A stretch of 64,000 nucleotides of DNA, from positions 85,073,697 to 85,137,696 of the forward strand of contig OX638371.1 of NCBI GenBank assembly GCA_951812925.1. Direction: 5' to 3'. Positions 34,540-45,745 of the stretch are shown here, in pieces; the first letter of the stretch is position 1; every line of letters starts with the position of its first letter. Position numbers and translations under genes: made by a program. The notes below the pieces were generated by a model. It made no database searches, had not been told where the DNA came from, and saw nothing but the letters and a program-made list of their open reading frames with translations. Source of the DNA: Calliopum simillimum (Eukaryota > Arthropoda > Insecta > Diptera > Lauxaniidae).

Positions 34540-35258
34540 GGCATATCCAAAAATAATCCCCTCTTATATGGCCCAGGTTTTAACAAAAAATTTTTTTTTC
34601 ATGTTCAATCTGGTGGAATACATTTCCAGACGTATACATAAAATGAAATTCCAAATAGGTGAACAAAAAAATTTCGACCCGAGAGGGTGTCAGGAGGTCG
34701 TTTTATGTAAAAATTTTGGGAAAACCGAGATATCCGATAATATATGCGAGAGCACATATTTCAGAAATAGTAGATATTTTACGGGGCACCTTTCCAAATA
34801 TTCTGGAGTAAAATTCAGAAAAATCGTATGTGGGTCGTGACGACAGAATGGGTTAAAAAAGTCTAAATCGCTCCTTACGGCCACATAACAGATTCTAAAA
34901 CTTTTAAAAAAATTTAAGCAAGTTCCTTGATAAAAAATAAATTAATTTTGTTTATGATAATATTTTAATTTAAACGCCCCCTGCCGAGTAAAGGTGGAAA
35001 AGTGCCCCGTATCATATCTACTACTTCTGGAATATGTGCTCCGCCGTATATTATCGGAAATCTCGATTTTCCTAAAATTTTTAGATAAAACGACCTCCTG
35101 ATACCCTCTCGGGTCGACATTTTTTTGTTCACCTATTGGGAATTTTTTTTATACGTCTGGGAATGTATTCCACCAGATTGAACATGAAAAAAATTTGTTT
35201 CTTAAAAGCTGGGTCATATAAGAGGAGATTATTTTCGGATATGCCCATATGTGACCTA
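34540..35258. repeat. Foldback family C, copy 2 (complete inverted pair)
   Basis: Termini GGGCATATCCAAAAATAATC and GATTATTTTCGGATATGCCC. Arms of ~270 bp share CATGTTCAATCTGGTGGAAT, CAGACGTATA, AACAAAAAAATTTCGACCCG, GTCAGGAGGTCGTTTTAT and GAGCACATATTTCAGAA in inverse order; the loop is about 34810-34990. Related to 21335-22065. Confidence 0.85.
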
Positions 35259-35632
35259 AAAAGTTAAAATCAGCAAGTTTTATTGATTAGAGGATGTATT
35301 GACTAGAATTTTTTGAAATAACCGATTGTTTTTTTATTAAATTGCCTCGAATGGGTCAACATAAAATTATTGTCGAAATATTGATCAGGACTTTCACCAT
35401 TTGCACTATCTCAAATAATGCTCTCAACATTACTTATTAATTAATTGCTTTGTGTGGGCGGTAGGCGTGTCCACTAACAATTTTGTTCAAAGATAACTTC
35501 CTGCAACTTTTTTGAAAATGTCGCCACAAGTAATCGTGATCAAATTTCCCGTAATCGTGATTTCTACAGACAGAGAGGTGGTCAGACATGCAGATATTTA
35601 GATGGGCAGATGAATCGACGGATGAACAAGTA

Positions 35633-35690
35633 GGCATGCCGACCTAACTTTATCGACTCATACATATATACTTTTCTTTACTTGCCACCA
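35633..35690 (-). repeat. Fly dispersed repeat, short fragment
   Basis: TTTATCGACTCATACATATA and TACTTTTCTTTACTTGCCAC are the reverse complement of the AAAGTATATATGTAT...GAGTC part of 32112-32530. Confidence 0.55.
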
Positions 35691-35820
35691 GCACTAAATT
35701 TATTTTCAGTTTATTTTAAAATTGGTTTATGTATTTTTCATTATCTTTATGTATTTTAACAGTGAATGAATGAAAAATAAAATTTTATAAAATAATTTTT
35801 TTACATTCTAATAGTCGTAT

Positions 35821-36724
35821 GTAGAGTAGAACGGGGTAATGTCGTGCAGGGGGTAATGCCGTGCACTGGCTGTTTTAGCCCAAAGAATTGAATGATTTAC
35901 CAACTGTTTGTAAGGTAGGGACCTGCTGACCTACTGAGCTTATGCATATAATGCTAGCAATTTTCACCAGTTCGTCTCTACAGAGTAACCTTTTTTTCAA
36001 AACGCACGCTTTCGGGACGATAAAAGTGTTTTTTTATCGGGTCAGAAAAATAATTTTCCCTGCGGGAAAATATACCAGGTAAGTGTTTTCTAAAACGAAA
36101 TATCCTGCCAAAGAAAAGAAGTATTTGGTTTTCGAAAAAATTTTGGGCTTCACCGAGTTATCGAAGTTGACCTTTAAAACGACCATTGGGGTAATGTCGT
36201 GCACATTCACTTACACAAATACAATTTCTCGCTACACAAATGTTGTTACACATGGATGTAACCAATGAAGTCACCTTTCGATCAGATGCTTACTCGTTGC
36301 AGTCGCTTGAGATGTACGGCTTTACGAGCATGTCAAAGTTGAGTGCACGACATTGCCCCGTTCTACTCTACACAACATATTATGTACTTCACACTTGTAC
36401 AATAATGAATAAAAACATGATAATGCTAAATCTCCTCTAATAGAACCACTACCTATCATTTCTCACACATTTTGGTACCTTTACTATACTCGGAAAACAA
36501 TGCACGACATTACCCCACAAATTTTCAGGGGGGTAATGTCGTGCACATTTTTTTTTTCTTCACTTACACAAACACAATTTCTCGCTACACAAATGTTGTT
36601 TCACATGGATGTAACCAACGAAGTTATCTTTCGATCAGATGCTTACTCGTCGCATTCGCTTGAGATGTACGGCTTTACGAGCATGTCATAGTTGAGTGCA
36701 CGACATTGCCCCGTTCTACTCTAC
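35821..36724 (+). mobile_element. ~900-bp TIR element, twin copy 2
   Basis: Termini GTAGAGTAGAACGGGG and CCCCGTTCTACTCTAC are perfect 16-bp inverted repeats, continuing into TAATGTCGTGCA and TGCACGACATTG. Internal GGGGTAATGTCGTGCAC copies are at 36188 and 36531, and inverted copies at 36340, 36502 and 36695. Sub-units at 36188-36357 and 36531-36713 repeat each other. Almost identical to 26192-27089 but with better-kept ends. No coding capacity; no certain target duplication. Confidence 0.88.
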
Positions 36725-36814
36725 TTAGAAAAACAATTTTTCAAAACTTTTAATTGATTAGGCATTATATGACCATAAGTAAAACAAAAACAAAAAATTG
36801 TTCTCTTGAATTTT

Positions 36815-36880
36815 AATTTATTTTCGTCCTATATTTCGACATCCATTGGCTGTTATCTTCAGGGACTCTACAAAATATAA
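36815..36880 (-). other. Hammerhead-like core motif (weak)
   Basis: On the minus strand CTGAAGA (36856-36862) is followed by ACAGCCAATGGATGTCGAAA. CTGANGA and GAAA are hammerhead core boxes, and ACA/TGT can form a minimal stem II between them. Such motifs are known at Penelope-like element ends. I cannot place stem III or a cleavage site, so this may be only a retroelement tail or chance. Confidence 0.25.
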
Positions 36881-37500
36881 TAAGACCTAGAGCCGAACAA
36901 CCAAATTGTTATTAACTAAAAGGTCACTAAAATTCATATTAAAGTTTTAAACAATATAAATTAATTTCTGCAATTACTTTAAACACACTTGAAATTTCAA
37001 CACACCCACTTGGAAAACCTTTTGCTGCAAAATCATTGCATATTTACCTTGTTTTATTGGCAATTTTCTAGTGATGATGGCGCTACCAAACTCGACGCGC
37101 TCTCAGTCGCTTTCAATACTGAAATTGAGAGTGCAGCTCTTACTAATTCATTTGAACGCCTTGAGCACTTAATTTCAACTTCAAAAATTAAAGTCTCATT
37201 TCCCACTCAATTGAAATTTGCATTGCATTAAGAAGAAAATTTGTATGTCATTGCACAGTTTAACTTATCGACACAAAACTTAAAAATGTACAGTTTTGGT
37301 TGACTCTTTTTTACACTATACACTGGGATATCTATATATTTTTACTATGTTTTATTTGGATGCCTTTAAGCCAAGTAAAATTAAATACAGATATTTCAAT
37401 ATAAACAACAACAACAAAATACGCGGTCACACAGAGCTGCAAAATAAGATGAAGGCCAAGGAGAAAGACAACTAGTAAGGGTGTAAGCTTTGGCCTGACC
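36881..37500. other. Non-coding stretch
   Basis: Frame 36989-37231 (+) has no known domain. Nothing else recognised. Confidence 0.4.
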
Positions 37501-37504
37501 AAAC

Positions 37505-37725
37505 GTTAAATACCCTACACTGCAGTGTTTTGAAAATTTTGCTTATGTGGAAATGTATTTCCACGCACACCCAGCCACCCAACCAGCCAGCCAGATAGAC
37601 GGACATGGCTATATCAAATCAAGAGGTAACTCTGATGAAAAATATTAATACTTTTCTATATCTGCCACGCCTCCTTCTCTGCGTTACAAACGGAAGGACA
37701 AAATGAATATACCCGTTTCGTTTTA
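37505..37725 (-). repeat. Fly dispersed repeat, copy 3 (inverted)
   Basis: AGACGGACATGGCTATATCA, AATACTTTTCTATATCTGCC, GCCTCCTTCTCTGCGTTAC, AACGGAAGGACAAAATGAAT and ATACCCG are the reverse complement of the head blocks at 5205-5345. Confidence 0.8.
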
Positions 37726-37729
37726 TGTT

Positions 37730-38115
37730 GGAGCAGAAATGTGTTTTTCTTTTGTTTACGTTTCGTCTTATATCGTACGACTCCCAAAATTTGGAGTCGG
37801 ACATCGATCACTGGGCTATACTAGTATTACTCAATTTAACGCAAATGTTTTGAACAAAACATAAAATATTGAAAAACTAAAATATTAATGAAAGCGTGGA
37901 AAAATGTAGAACAACTTGAAAAGTATTGAAAACATAGCATAGAAGAATTCGAAAAATGTTAGGGAAATCGCATAATATGGACAAAGTTGAACATTTTGAA
38001 AAATCAAAAATTTTAGATGAAAACTTCGAGTGTTCGAATTATCGATAAATGTAGACTATGTTGGAAATGGCAGAACTTAAAAATTACTAAATACTTCGAA
38101 GAAGGTTAAAGTTTT
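37730..38115. other. Non-coding stretch
   Basis: AT-rich with many GAAAAAT-type repeats (AATATTGAAAA, AGTATTGAAAA). No gene. Confidence 0.4.
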
Positions 38116-38120
38116 AAGCA

Positions 38121-38462
38121 TCCTTCTATTATATAAAAAAGTTTTCAGTCGTTGTAGTCGCACGCAACATCAAGTTTGCTTCCTAAGTCTTTCGGGCAGA
38201 AAGAAGCTTTGTCACCGTTTGACAATCAATGTGTCAATACTGTTTGAGGATTACTTAAGTAATTCGTCTTTTCCACAGTTTGAGCAGCACTGTAAAAATT
38301 TATTTTTGTTGTAGTTTATAATGCACTGTGTTAATACAGTTTGAAAGTGTGTGTTTTGAATAAAAATAATCTTTTCGTGCAGAGTGCTAGAGAGAGAATT
38401 AAAAAGAGGATGAGCTACGCGGGGGTCCGAGAGCGAAGCGAGCAGGGAGCAGAGCCCCCTAG
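38121..38462 (+). mobile_element. Helitron-like non-autonomous element, 342 bp
   Basis: Begins TCCTTCTATTATATAAAA after an A and ends CTAG (38459-38462) before a T, matching the Helitron rule 5'-TC...CTRR-3' inserted at A/T. TCTA.TATATAAAA is a common Helitron start. Just before the end, GGGGGTCCGAGAGCGAAGCG to GCAGAGCCCCC is GC-rich, with GGGGG (38421-38425) able to pair with CCCCC (38455-38459), though the hairpin reaches the terminus. No Rep/helicase. The GC-rich tail stands out from its surroundings. Confidence 0.6.
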
Positions 38463-38744
38463 TTTCAAAAAAAAAAATATTAAATTTGAAAGTGTTAAAA
38501 AGTTCAAAATAGAGAAGTCTTCAATATATGGATTGAAATGTTTAATACATGTTCAAAAAATATTAAATACATACATCGAAAAATGTTGAAAAGGTCCATA
38601 AATATTACAAATGTCGAATAATGTTGAACAAATCGAAAAATATTGTATCAGAAAAATATTGAAGATGTCGGAAACTTACAAACATAACGAAAATTGTTTA
38701 AAATTCCAAAATTTTTTTTAAATTTCGAAATATTCAATACTTGA

Positions 38745-39011
38745 ATATATCGTCACTCTTAGGCCAGATTCACGAAAGTGAAAATTATTGATTTTTAGTT
38801 ATTGCTATTTGAAATTTTTAAAAATATTAAAATTATATGAAAATTCTGCTTTTTTGCTTTATAAACTAAGCATTTGTTGCCAAACTACTTCAGATATCGC
38901 TTTCATACTTCTGGCATATCTTTATTGAACTATTTTGTAAAAGAAAACCACATTAGTCCAAAACTGAAAAATTTGCACTTTCGTGAATCTGGCCTAAGAG
39001 TGACGATATAT
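38745..39011. mobile_element. 267-bp MITE with perfect 36-bp terminal inverted repeats
   Basis: Left terminus 38745-38780 and right terminus 38976-39011 are perfect inverted copies over 36 bp (key blocks ATATATCGTCACTCTTA, GGCCAGATTCACG, AAAGTG). Interior is AT-rich without coding. Bases outside are AT-rich; a TA duplication is compatible but not certain. Confidence 0.85.
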
Positions 39012-40300
39012 TATCAATATTAATTGGTATTTTGATTATTTTGCGCCACTGTACAATATCAAAATGGTGGAGACAAACACCAAAAACCAACAACATCAAC
39101 ATTAACGACAATAACAATGTTTACAATCCGCCCATTCCTGGTTGTTAAGGGTAGCAAGGGGGCGGGAGGGGAACTAAACACCGATTTATTGACTGTTAAC
39201 AAAATTAATGCGCTGATTTGATGTTTAGTGGCAGCTTTATGAGTTTTCCGTGCCACACAGGAAGATCATATCGCGTTTTTGAGATGCAGATAGGTACTCC
39301 TCAGCGTTGCGGCACAAGCAAAATCTTTGCAGCACGCTATCGATTTATTTGCTGTTTTTTTTTTTTTTCGCTTTGCATTAAAGTCAAAATCATTTCCCTT
39401 TCACTTAATTTTTCTTCTAAGTTATAATGGCAATAAAAAGGATTTGATTTGATCTTCCTGCATTGAACATTTGTCAAGGCAACTCGCGCGCCTGCTTCAG
39501 TCTAACAGTCAGTTTATTATCTCAATTTCATTTGTCTAACGAGGTGTACGGTTATTTAGTGTAGTAGTAGGGCGGACAATCCAGGGATTTCGATAAGTGG
39601 TATTCCATGTTTATAAATCATCGAAATTTCGTCCCGAAATACAGGCAATTTTTTTCTTATAATTCAAAATGTTTTACAAACAAGAAATGTTATGAGTATT
39701 AGTCAATAAATAATTCAGGCAATTATGTGTCAATTTGCCTTTATAGCTCAGAAGTTTGAAATTTTGACAACAGTCGTATTAACCTAAACCTGCAAAAGGA
39801 TTAATGCAAAGATAATTGAGCAGTACACACCACAGTTCGATTAACTCCACTTTTCTAAAAGTTTCAAATTCAAGTGTCAAAGCACTTGCTTTAGTCATAT
39901 AGTTATACCTGGAGGTAATATTCCTGAAAATGCTAATAGCCTGGTATTAATTAAAAATTTAAGGATTGAATTCCCTAAATGTTTAGATATATATTTCAGT
40001 GTATTTTATAAATGTCTATTTATTTGATTTTTTTTTTTTTTTTTTTTTTTTTGTACCATTACGCAATCCGATCGATGTCTTTATTTCCGTTTATTGTTAT
40101 TTATTGTCTAATTGCGATTATTCATTCAATCCTTTTGTCGGCATTTTTTTTATTTATTTTTGTTTTTTGAGGGATCGTAATAATTTATAATAGGCTAGGG
40201 AACAACTTAGAAAGATTGCATAATATTAATGAATTAAATCGCTTTTAAATCTAGGGAAATATTTACCTCAAATGAATATGACATTTAACTATACTTATTT
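39012..40300. other. Single-copy-looking non-coding stretch
   Basis: 39060-39400 is richer (CCAACAACATCAACATTAAC, GGGGGCGGGAGGGG) and fly-intergenic in style. Poly-T of ~23 near 40010. No recognised gene. Confidence 0.35.
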
Positions 40301-40419
40301 TTATGTTTTTACTAGCTTATCCTGGTGCGCGTTGCCTCAGCTTGTCTTGCATGGCATCGTCAATTTTTTTAAAGGATGTTATTTTTACCGATACATTTTA
40401 CACTTCTTTCAAAGCTCTT

Positions 40420-40620
40420 TCATGTGCGTTGAGATATGACGAATAAATTTCTTTGGGGGAGTGGCACTGCCTACTTTGTCAAAGAACATTGTTTGTTCCG
40501 ACTCTTTCAAGACATATACCATATCTCAGCTGTATGTGTCAAGTAGTTTCAGAGATATGACAAATTAATTTTAAGGAGGGCGTGGCAACGCCAATTTTTT
40601 TAGATTGTGATCTTTAATTC
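40420..40620 (+). repeat. Two units of the GGCGTGGCA dispersed family
   Basis: GAGATATGACGAATAAATTT with GAGTGGCACTGCC, then GAGATATGACAAATTAATTT with GGCGTGGCAACGCC, ~120 bp apart. Similar blocks occur in the palindrome at 61486-62678. Confidence 0.6.
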
Positions 40621-40893
40621 TTCAATAGGATCAGAATACGTGAATTCGCCCACCCTAAAAGATTTTTCTAAAATTTTTATATAAATCTGTTGCTAAAGAT
40701 GGTAAAAACTAGTTCGAGAAAAGATTTCGCAAAAAAAAATTTTTGTCCATAGTTATTGTCAATCAAATTCAATAAAAATTTCCAACGACTATTTTTTCAA
40801 AATGCTTTATGTTTTGAACAACTCCACCGATCGTGAGCAAATTTTTTCAATCCTGTAGATCATGAAATAGATTTGTATATTTAAGAAAAAAAC

Positions 40894-41800
40894 TCTCAAA
40901 AATTTGACATTGTTGTTGTAAATTAACAAGTTGTTTATTAACAATTGCATTTTAATGATGTGTTCCGCCTCAAAAAAATCTGAAAAAAATTACAGATATG
41001 CATTGAACCCTACCTAATCCGAAGCCGTCGAGAAAGCCGTTGAGACAAAATTACTTGTAACGGTATCATTATTATAGTGATAACAAAAAAGTGGGTGAAG
41101 GAGCAGTAAAAATTCCTCGTTGCCGGGAGAGGGAAAAAATGTTCACCGAACGCTATTAGTTATTTTCTTCCAACATTTCTCCGAATCATACTATCCCCCT
41201 TTTTCCACCCCTTGAGGGGGCTTCCATACAAAATTGACATTAGTATCTAAATTTTTCGTGAAGCCCCCTATGGGTGAAATTTTGAGAATGAAAAATTAGT
41301 GGGGGTCGGTGAACAAAATTGACATTTGTATCTAAATTTTTCATGGAGTCCCCTATGGGTGAAATTTTGAGAATGAAAAATTAGTGGGGGTCGGTGAACG
41401 GATTCTGATTCTTAACCCTTTCGACCCGTAAAAAAACTGTGGGGTACACAATATTTGTGATAGGTTAACCTTAGAAACTTAATTTAAGTAGAATGTTTGA
41501 CAGTCTCTAAATTAAAATTTTCACCACCAGAGGCGTTTTCGGTCTACAGTCCCAACAGATGTTTTTGATTTGAATTTTTGGGATATAATGTCCTTGGAGT
41601 GGTTATAAGAAAAAAAAAAAGAAAATTTTATTAATTCATTCAATTAATAACTGGGTTATGTATTTATTCAAAAAATTTTGGGATACATTGTCCCAACCGG
41701 TTCGTAAGGGTTAAGGGTTCAATGCATCGCTGTAATTTTTTTTCAGATTTGCAATTGTTAATAAACAACTTGTTACTTTGCAACAACAATGTCAAATTTT
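40894..41800. repeat. Foldback with ~100-bp arms, filled by other repeats
   Basis: AATTTGACATTGTTGTTG, AACAAGTTGTTTATTAACAA and ATGCATTGAACCCT in the left arm (40897-41010) pair with AGGGTTCAATGCAT, TTGTTAATAAACAACTTGTT and CAACAACAATGTCAAATT in the right arm (41714-41798). Between lie two ~86-bp tandem units (41218-41400: TTGACATT.GTATCTAAATTT, CCCCTATGGGTGAAATTTTG) and the TTAA-flanked MITE. Confidence 0.8.
41412..41714. mobile_element. piggyBac-type MITE, 295 bp, TTAA-flanked
   Basis: TTAA at 41412-41415 and 41711-41714 frames an element starting CCCTTTCGACCCG and ending CGGTTCGTAAGGG (imperfect inverted termini). Near the right end GGGATACATTGTCCCAACCG mirrors GGCTGGGACAATGTATCCC in 61679-61748, so both belong to one family. 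No coding; the piggyBac superfamily call rests on the TTAA duplication and CCC...GGG ends. Confidence 0.75.
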
Positions 41801-41947
41801 TGTGAATTTTTCATTTACAAAAAATTGTATTAGTTTTATACGTAAAATCGGCTGCTATTTCCAAAAATCACATACATTTTTTTTTCTTTCAGGTCGTTTT
41901 CCAATAGTTATCCTTAATTTGGTCCAAGTAGGAACGATATTCCCATT

Positions 41948-42060
41948 GGGGTCGAATCGATGCATCCGTGAACGTACAACTCGTGACGTGTTTCGCATTA
42001 CTAAATACATGATTTCACGTCACGAACTGTACGTTCACGCATGCGGCGATTCAGCCCCTG
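41948..42060. repeat. ~110-bp near-palindrome
   Basis: GGGGTCGAATCG, GTGAACGTACA and CTCGTGACGTG in the left half pair with CACGTCACGA, TGTACGTTCAC and CGATTCAGCCCC in the right half. It lies inside a 143-codon frame (41778-42209, +) that therefore is unlikely to be a gene. Confidence 0.75.
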
Positions 42061-44925
42061 GTTGTTGCGTTCGAATAAGTTTTTTACTTAATGTACATAC
42101 TTTTATCAGCATTTTTGTTGGCATTATAGTTTTGGCTCTTGTGAAGATCTTTCTTTTTAGCTATATAACTACTCTTTTTTTCAGGGCTTGGGTCGTTTCT
42201 ACTGATTGATCAATCAATCTTTTACTAGAGAAAATATTGTAGACTAATGTCTCAAAATATCACAATTTCACTTTAACAAAACTCAAGAACTGTGAGTCTA
42301 AGGTTAAAAGTTAAACTACCTTTTTATAGCAAATTGCTTGATCTATAAATTACATCCCTTTATTTTTTATACGACTTAAGAAGAAGATATTTTTTTGAAA
42401 ATTCAAAATTTAAAAATGAACTGGTGAGCCCTAATTTTTAGAACATGCAATTTTCGCGAACTCTTTTTTTGTCCCATGATATATCGCGATTTGAAAATTT
42501 ATATATTTTTATGAACAGTTCGCGATATCTCATGACTTTTTTGATAGGAAATTTTATAAGCTATAATATTGTCGACCAATATTTTACTCTTGACGTAACC
42601 GTTGGCGAGATATATGCGAAAACCCGGTTTTTGTGACCTTTAACCTGGAATAACCTTTTTATCTCACATGGGATCAATAATGACTTTTGATATTTTATTT
42701 GTAATAGTGTATCTAAGATCTGAACCGATTTTCAACTTTCCACTTATTCCCCCAATTTTTATGCCATTTTTACCTGGTTCACAGAATAAGTTTTCGCTCT
42801 TGCCATTAACTGGGGAATTCTATTGGAACTCCTTCGTCAAGTTTTTTTGCGATAAGTCATGCGCCAGAACTTTTGATACGAGGAGACTATCATTTTCTGT
42901 TGCAAAAGTGGGTGATCTATTAAGCCGTCATATTCAGATACCCAAGTAGTTTCTTACAAGCTTATATTCGTTCCATTCAACTAAATAAATAAATGGAACT
43001 GTCCTTGTTTTAAGATCGCCAGAGTAGCCATAATGTCCATAACGTCCATAATGTGGTATTTCAACATGCGGCATCGCCATGAATATTCCAGCTAAACAAA
43101 GTATGACATGATTTTGCACTTATGGCTGAAATATTTTGGAAAATACTTAGCACTTTAAATCAAAACATTAAAGAATTTCATTTATTCTAAAACAATAATA
43201 AAAAGCAAAACACAACAGTACAAGGTTGTTCACCTGCTGGTGGCGTTGTCGGTGCAACATTTGTGCCGGCGCGGCTATTGAACGCAACACAAAAAAAAAA
43301 ACTGCGAACAACAAACTGCAAAGTGCTTGCAGCAGGGCTGGGTTGTTGTGAACTAAATGCTTGTGAACTCGCTATGCTATGTTTGTTGTTATTGTTTATA
43401 GCTTTTATCTCAACGAAATAACTTTTCCTTTCGCATATCGCTTAAATACCAAAAATGCAATTAATCAAATTTTACGCCAAAATAAATAATTTTTTGATTT
43501 TTTTCCGACCTACCGGCGTTTTTTGTGCATAAAAAATAATTTAAAAATTTAAATTAAAAGTAACTGAAGTGACGTTTATGTCTGTATGTTTGTATTTTTT
43601 CTTTTTCAAATAAATAAATTCTTGGATGCAATAGAGTTAGAGTCAACTACTCGAAAACTTTATTAAATAGTTAATTAGACTTTATAAAACTTTATTTTAT
43701 TTTTTCTGATGTCATTACAGATACAAGAATGCGTATAATAAACAGTTAACTAATGTTTTTTCTTCCAAGTCGACTACTTTCAGCTTTTTTCTGTTCCTAG
43801 GTCGAGCGATAACTATCTACGGTTTAATATACCCAAAAACCAACTTTATTGCCGTTCTATTGAAATAAATGCTTTCTTGACACATTTGACATCATTTGCC
43901 AATGATTTTGTTTAATTTAAAGTATCCATATATAAAATATCACTGCGCCAGTTGACTTTCTACAATGTTGATATTATCGAAATATTTTTTTGTCTAATCT
44001 CCCATCTCACTAATATATATACACGTGCACACTAAAACGAAAATAAAATCTACACCGGCTTAGCCGCAGCCAAAAGTTGGAGCAGTAACTTCGATGATGC
44101 AGTCATAACTGCAGAAGTTATGAATGAATTACAACAATTTATAAAATTAAACGCCGATAGCTGAACATGCGCAGTGCCAGTTCATTCAACTATTGATTTG
44201 GTTATGGTGTTATAGCAATTGGAGTAAAGATGTAATGATCATCACACGTGAAATATCTAGTGATCCATAATTGTCACTTGATGGCATCAATCAACTTTGA
44301 CACTAAACTTTTATACTAAAAAAAGTGGAAGTTTCATCAAGACATACTTTTATGTAATGTTTGTTCGCTTATTTGTAAGTATTGATACAAAAATTATCCT
44401 TAAAATTATCGTTATATCTTTTTAAAGAGTTCGATACAATCAAATTCAATAAAAATTAAGGTATCTATTTTAGTTGACATACTTTATCGTCGGCTAATGG
44501 TAGTTTACAAAAGACGTCCGCCGCAAGAGTTCAGGAATTTAAGACCCTAAGCCCTGATTGTCTGACGTTGTCTGTATTCCATACTAATGAAATCATTTTT
44601 AGAACAATTAAACCTTTTTCTCTACAATCAGAGCGATTTTCAATACTTTTGAAAGAATGCATGTCCACACCATGTCACCTCTAGACTTTTTTAAGATGAA
44701 GTATGCACTTATTGCACAGTCGTTACAGAAAACCCACCATCATTTTTTTTAGTAAATAAAAAATACATTCCAGCATTAAGTCATGTACATTTTTCAGAAG
44801 TCTAAATGGCATCACTGTTGCATACTCTCTCCTTAAAGGAAGTCCACTAAAGAAATATACCTTAAATAGGATGGAAGTGCGGAAAGGCCATTTTCTTTTC
44901 TGGCATAATTTATCAGCTTTAAAAT
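42061..44925. other. Non-coding stretch
   Basis: No recognised gene or repeat. 43220-43410 is richer (GTGGCGTTGTCGGTGCAAC, GCCGGCGCGG, GCTTGCAGCAGGGCTGGG). Frames at 42445 and 42668 have no known domain. Confidence 0.4.
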
Positions 44926-44929
44926 GATG

Positions 44930-45745
44930 TATGACTCAAGATGGGATTCGGTCGCTAAGGTCGCGGCACGCAAAACTCTTTGTTAACTCAAGAGGAAAGG
45001 CATCTTACGAAAAAAGTGTACTAGGCATAAAATGCTTAGAATCGTCCAAGAAATACGTGTGCATTTTTTGGAAGTTTTATAAAAAGTTAAAAAAAAAAAT
45101 TTTTTTTCTTTAAATAATTTTGAAAAAATTTTTTTTTTTTTTGTAAAAAAAAAGTTTAAAAAAAATTCCAAAAAAATTCACACGTATTTTTTAAACAATT
45201 CTAAGCATTTTATGCCTAGTACACCTTTTTCGTAAGATGTCTTCCTCTTGAGTAAACAAAAAGTTTTGACTGCCGCGGGCGTTCAAAGGCCAAAAAATTC
45301 TCATCTAGCGACCAAATCCCATCTTGAATTTTAAAGCTATAAATTATGCTTTAATTTAAAGTACTTTTAAAAAAATTCAACGGGGGTTTTTTTAAAAAAA
45401 ATTCAAAAGTATTTTAAACTTTAATAAATTTTGGTGAAAAAAATTTTTTTTCACCTAGTAATATTTTTTTATAAAAAGAACACTTAAAAATAAATGGGAC
45501 CATTTAATTGCATATATCAATATACAAACTTTGGTGTAAGCTATAAATTTTTGAAAAAATACCCTTTTCATGAAAATGACTAAAAACCAAAATTTAACAC
45601 CATGTATTTTAACAACAAATGGTACTAGGACCAAATCCTCCCGGATTATTGTTCTTGCATACCGGATCTACTATATTGCCAAATTTGAGCAAATTCGGAG
45701 ACAAAAAAATTTGAAGCTGGCGCGTGTTTTGCTTCATATAAAGAC
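44930..45745 (+). repeat. Repeat family D, copy 2 (complete foldback plus tail)
   Basis: Arms 44935-45078 and 45166-45337 pair: CAAGATGGGATTCGGTCGCT with AGCGACCAAATCCCATCTTG, TTAACTCAAGAGGAAAGGCA with the GTCTTCCTCTTGAGTAAAC region, and TAGGCATAAAATGCTTAGAA with TTCTAAGCATTTTATGCCTA. The loop is A/T runs. A non-palindromic tail (45340-45745) matches 31600-31990. Confidence 0.85.

Noticed and set aside
41778..42209. 143-codon + strand frame with hydrophobic stretches
   Set aside because: It runs from a foldback arm through a T-rich tract and a near-palindrome; no domain, no codon bias, and the repeats explain its sequence.
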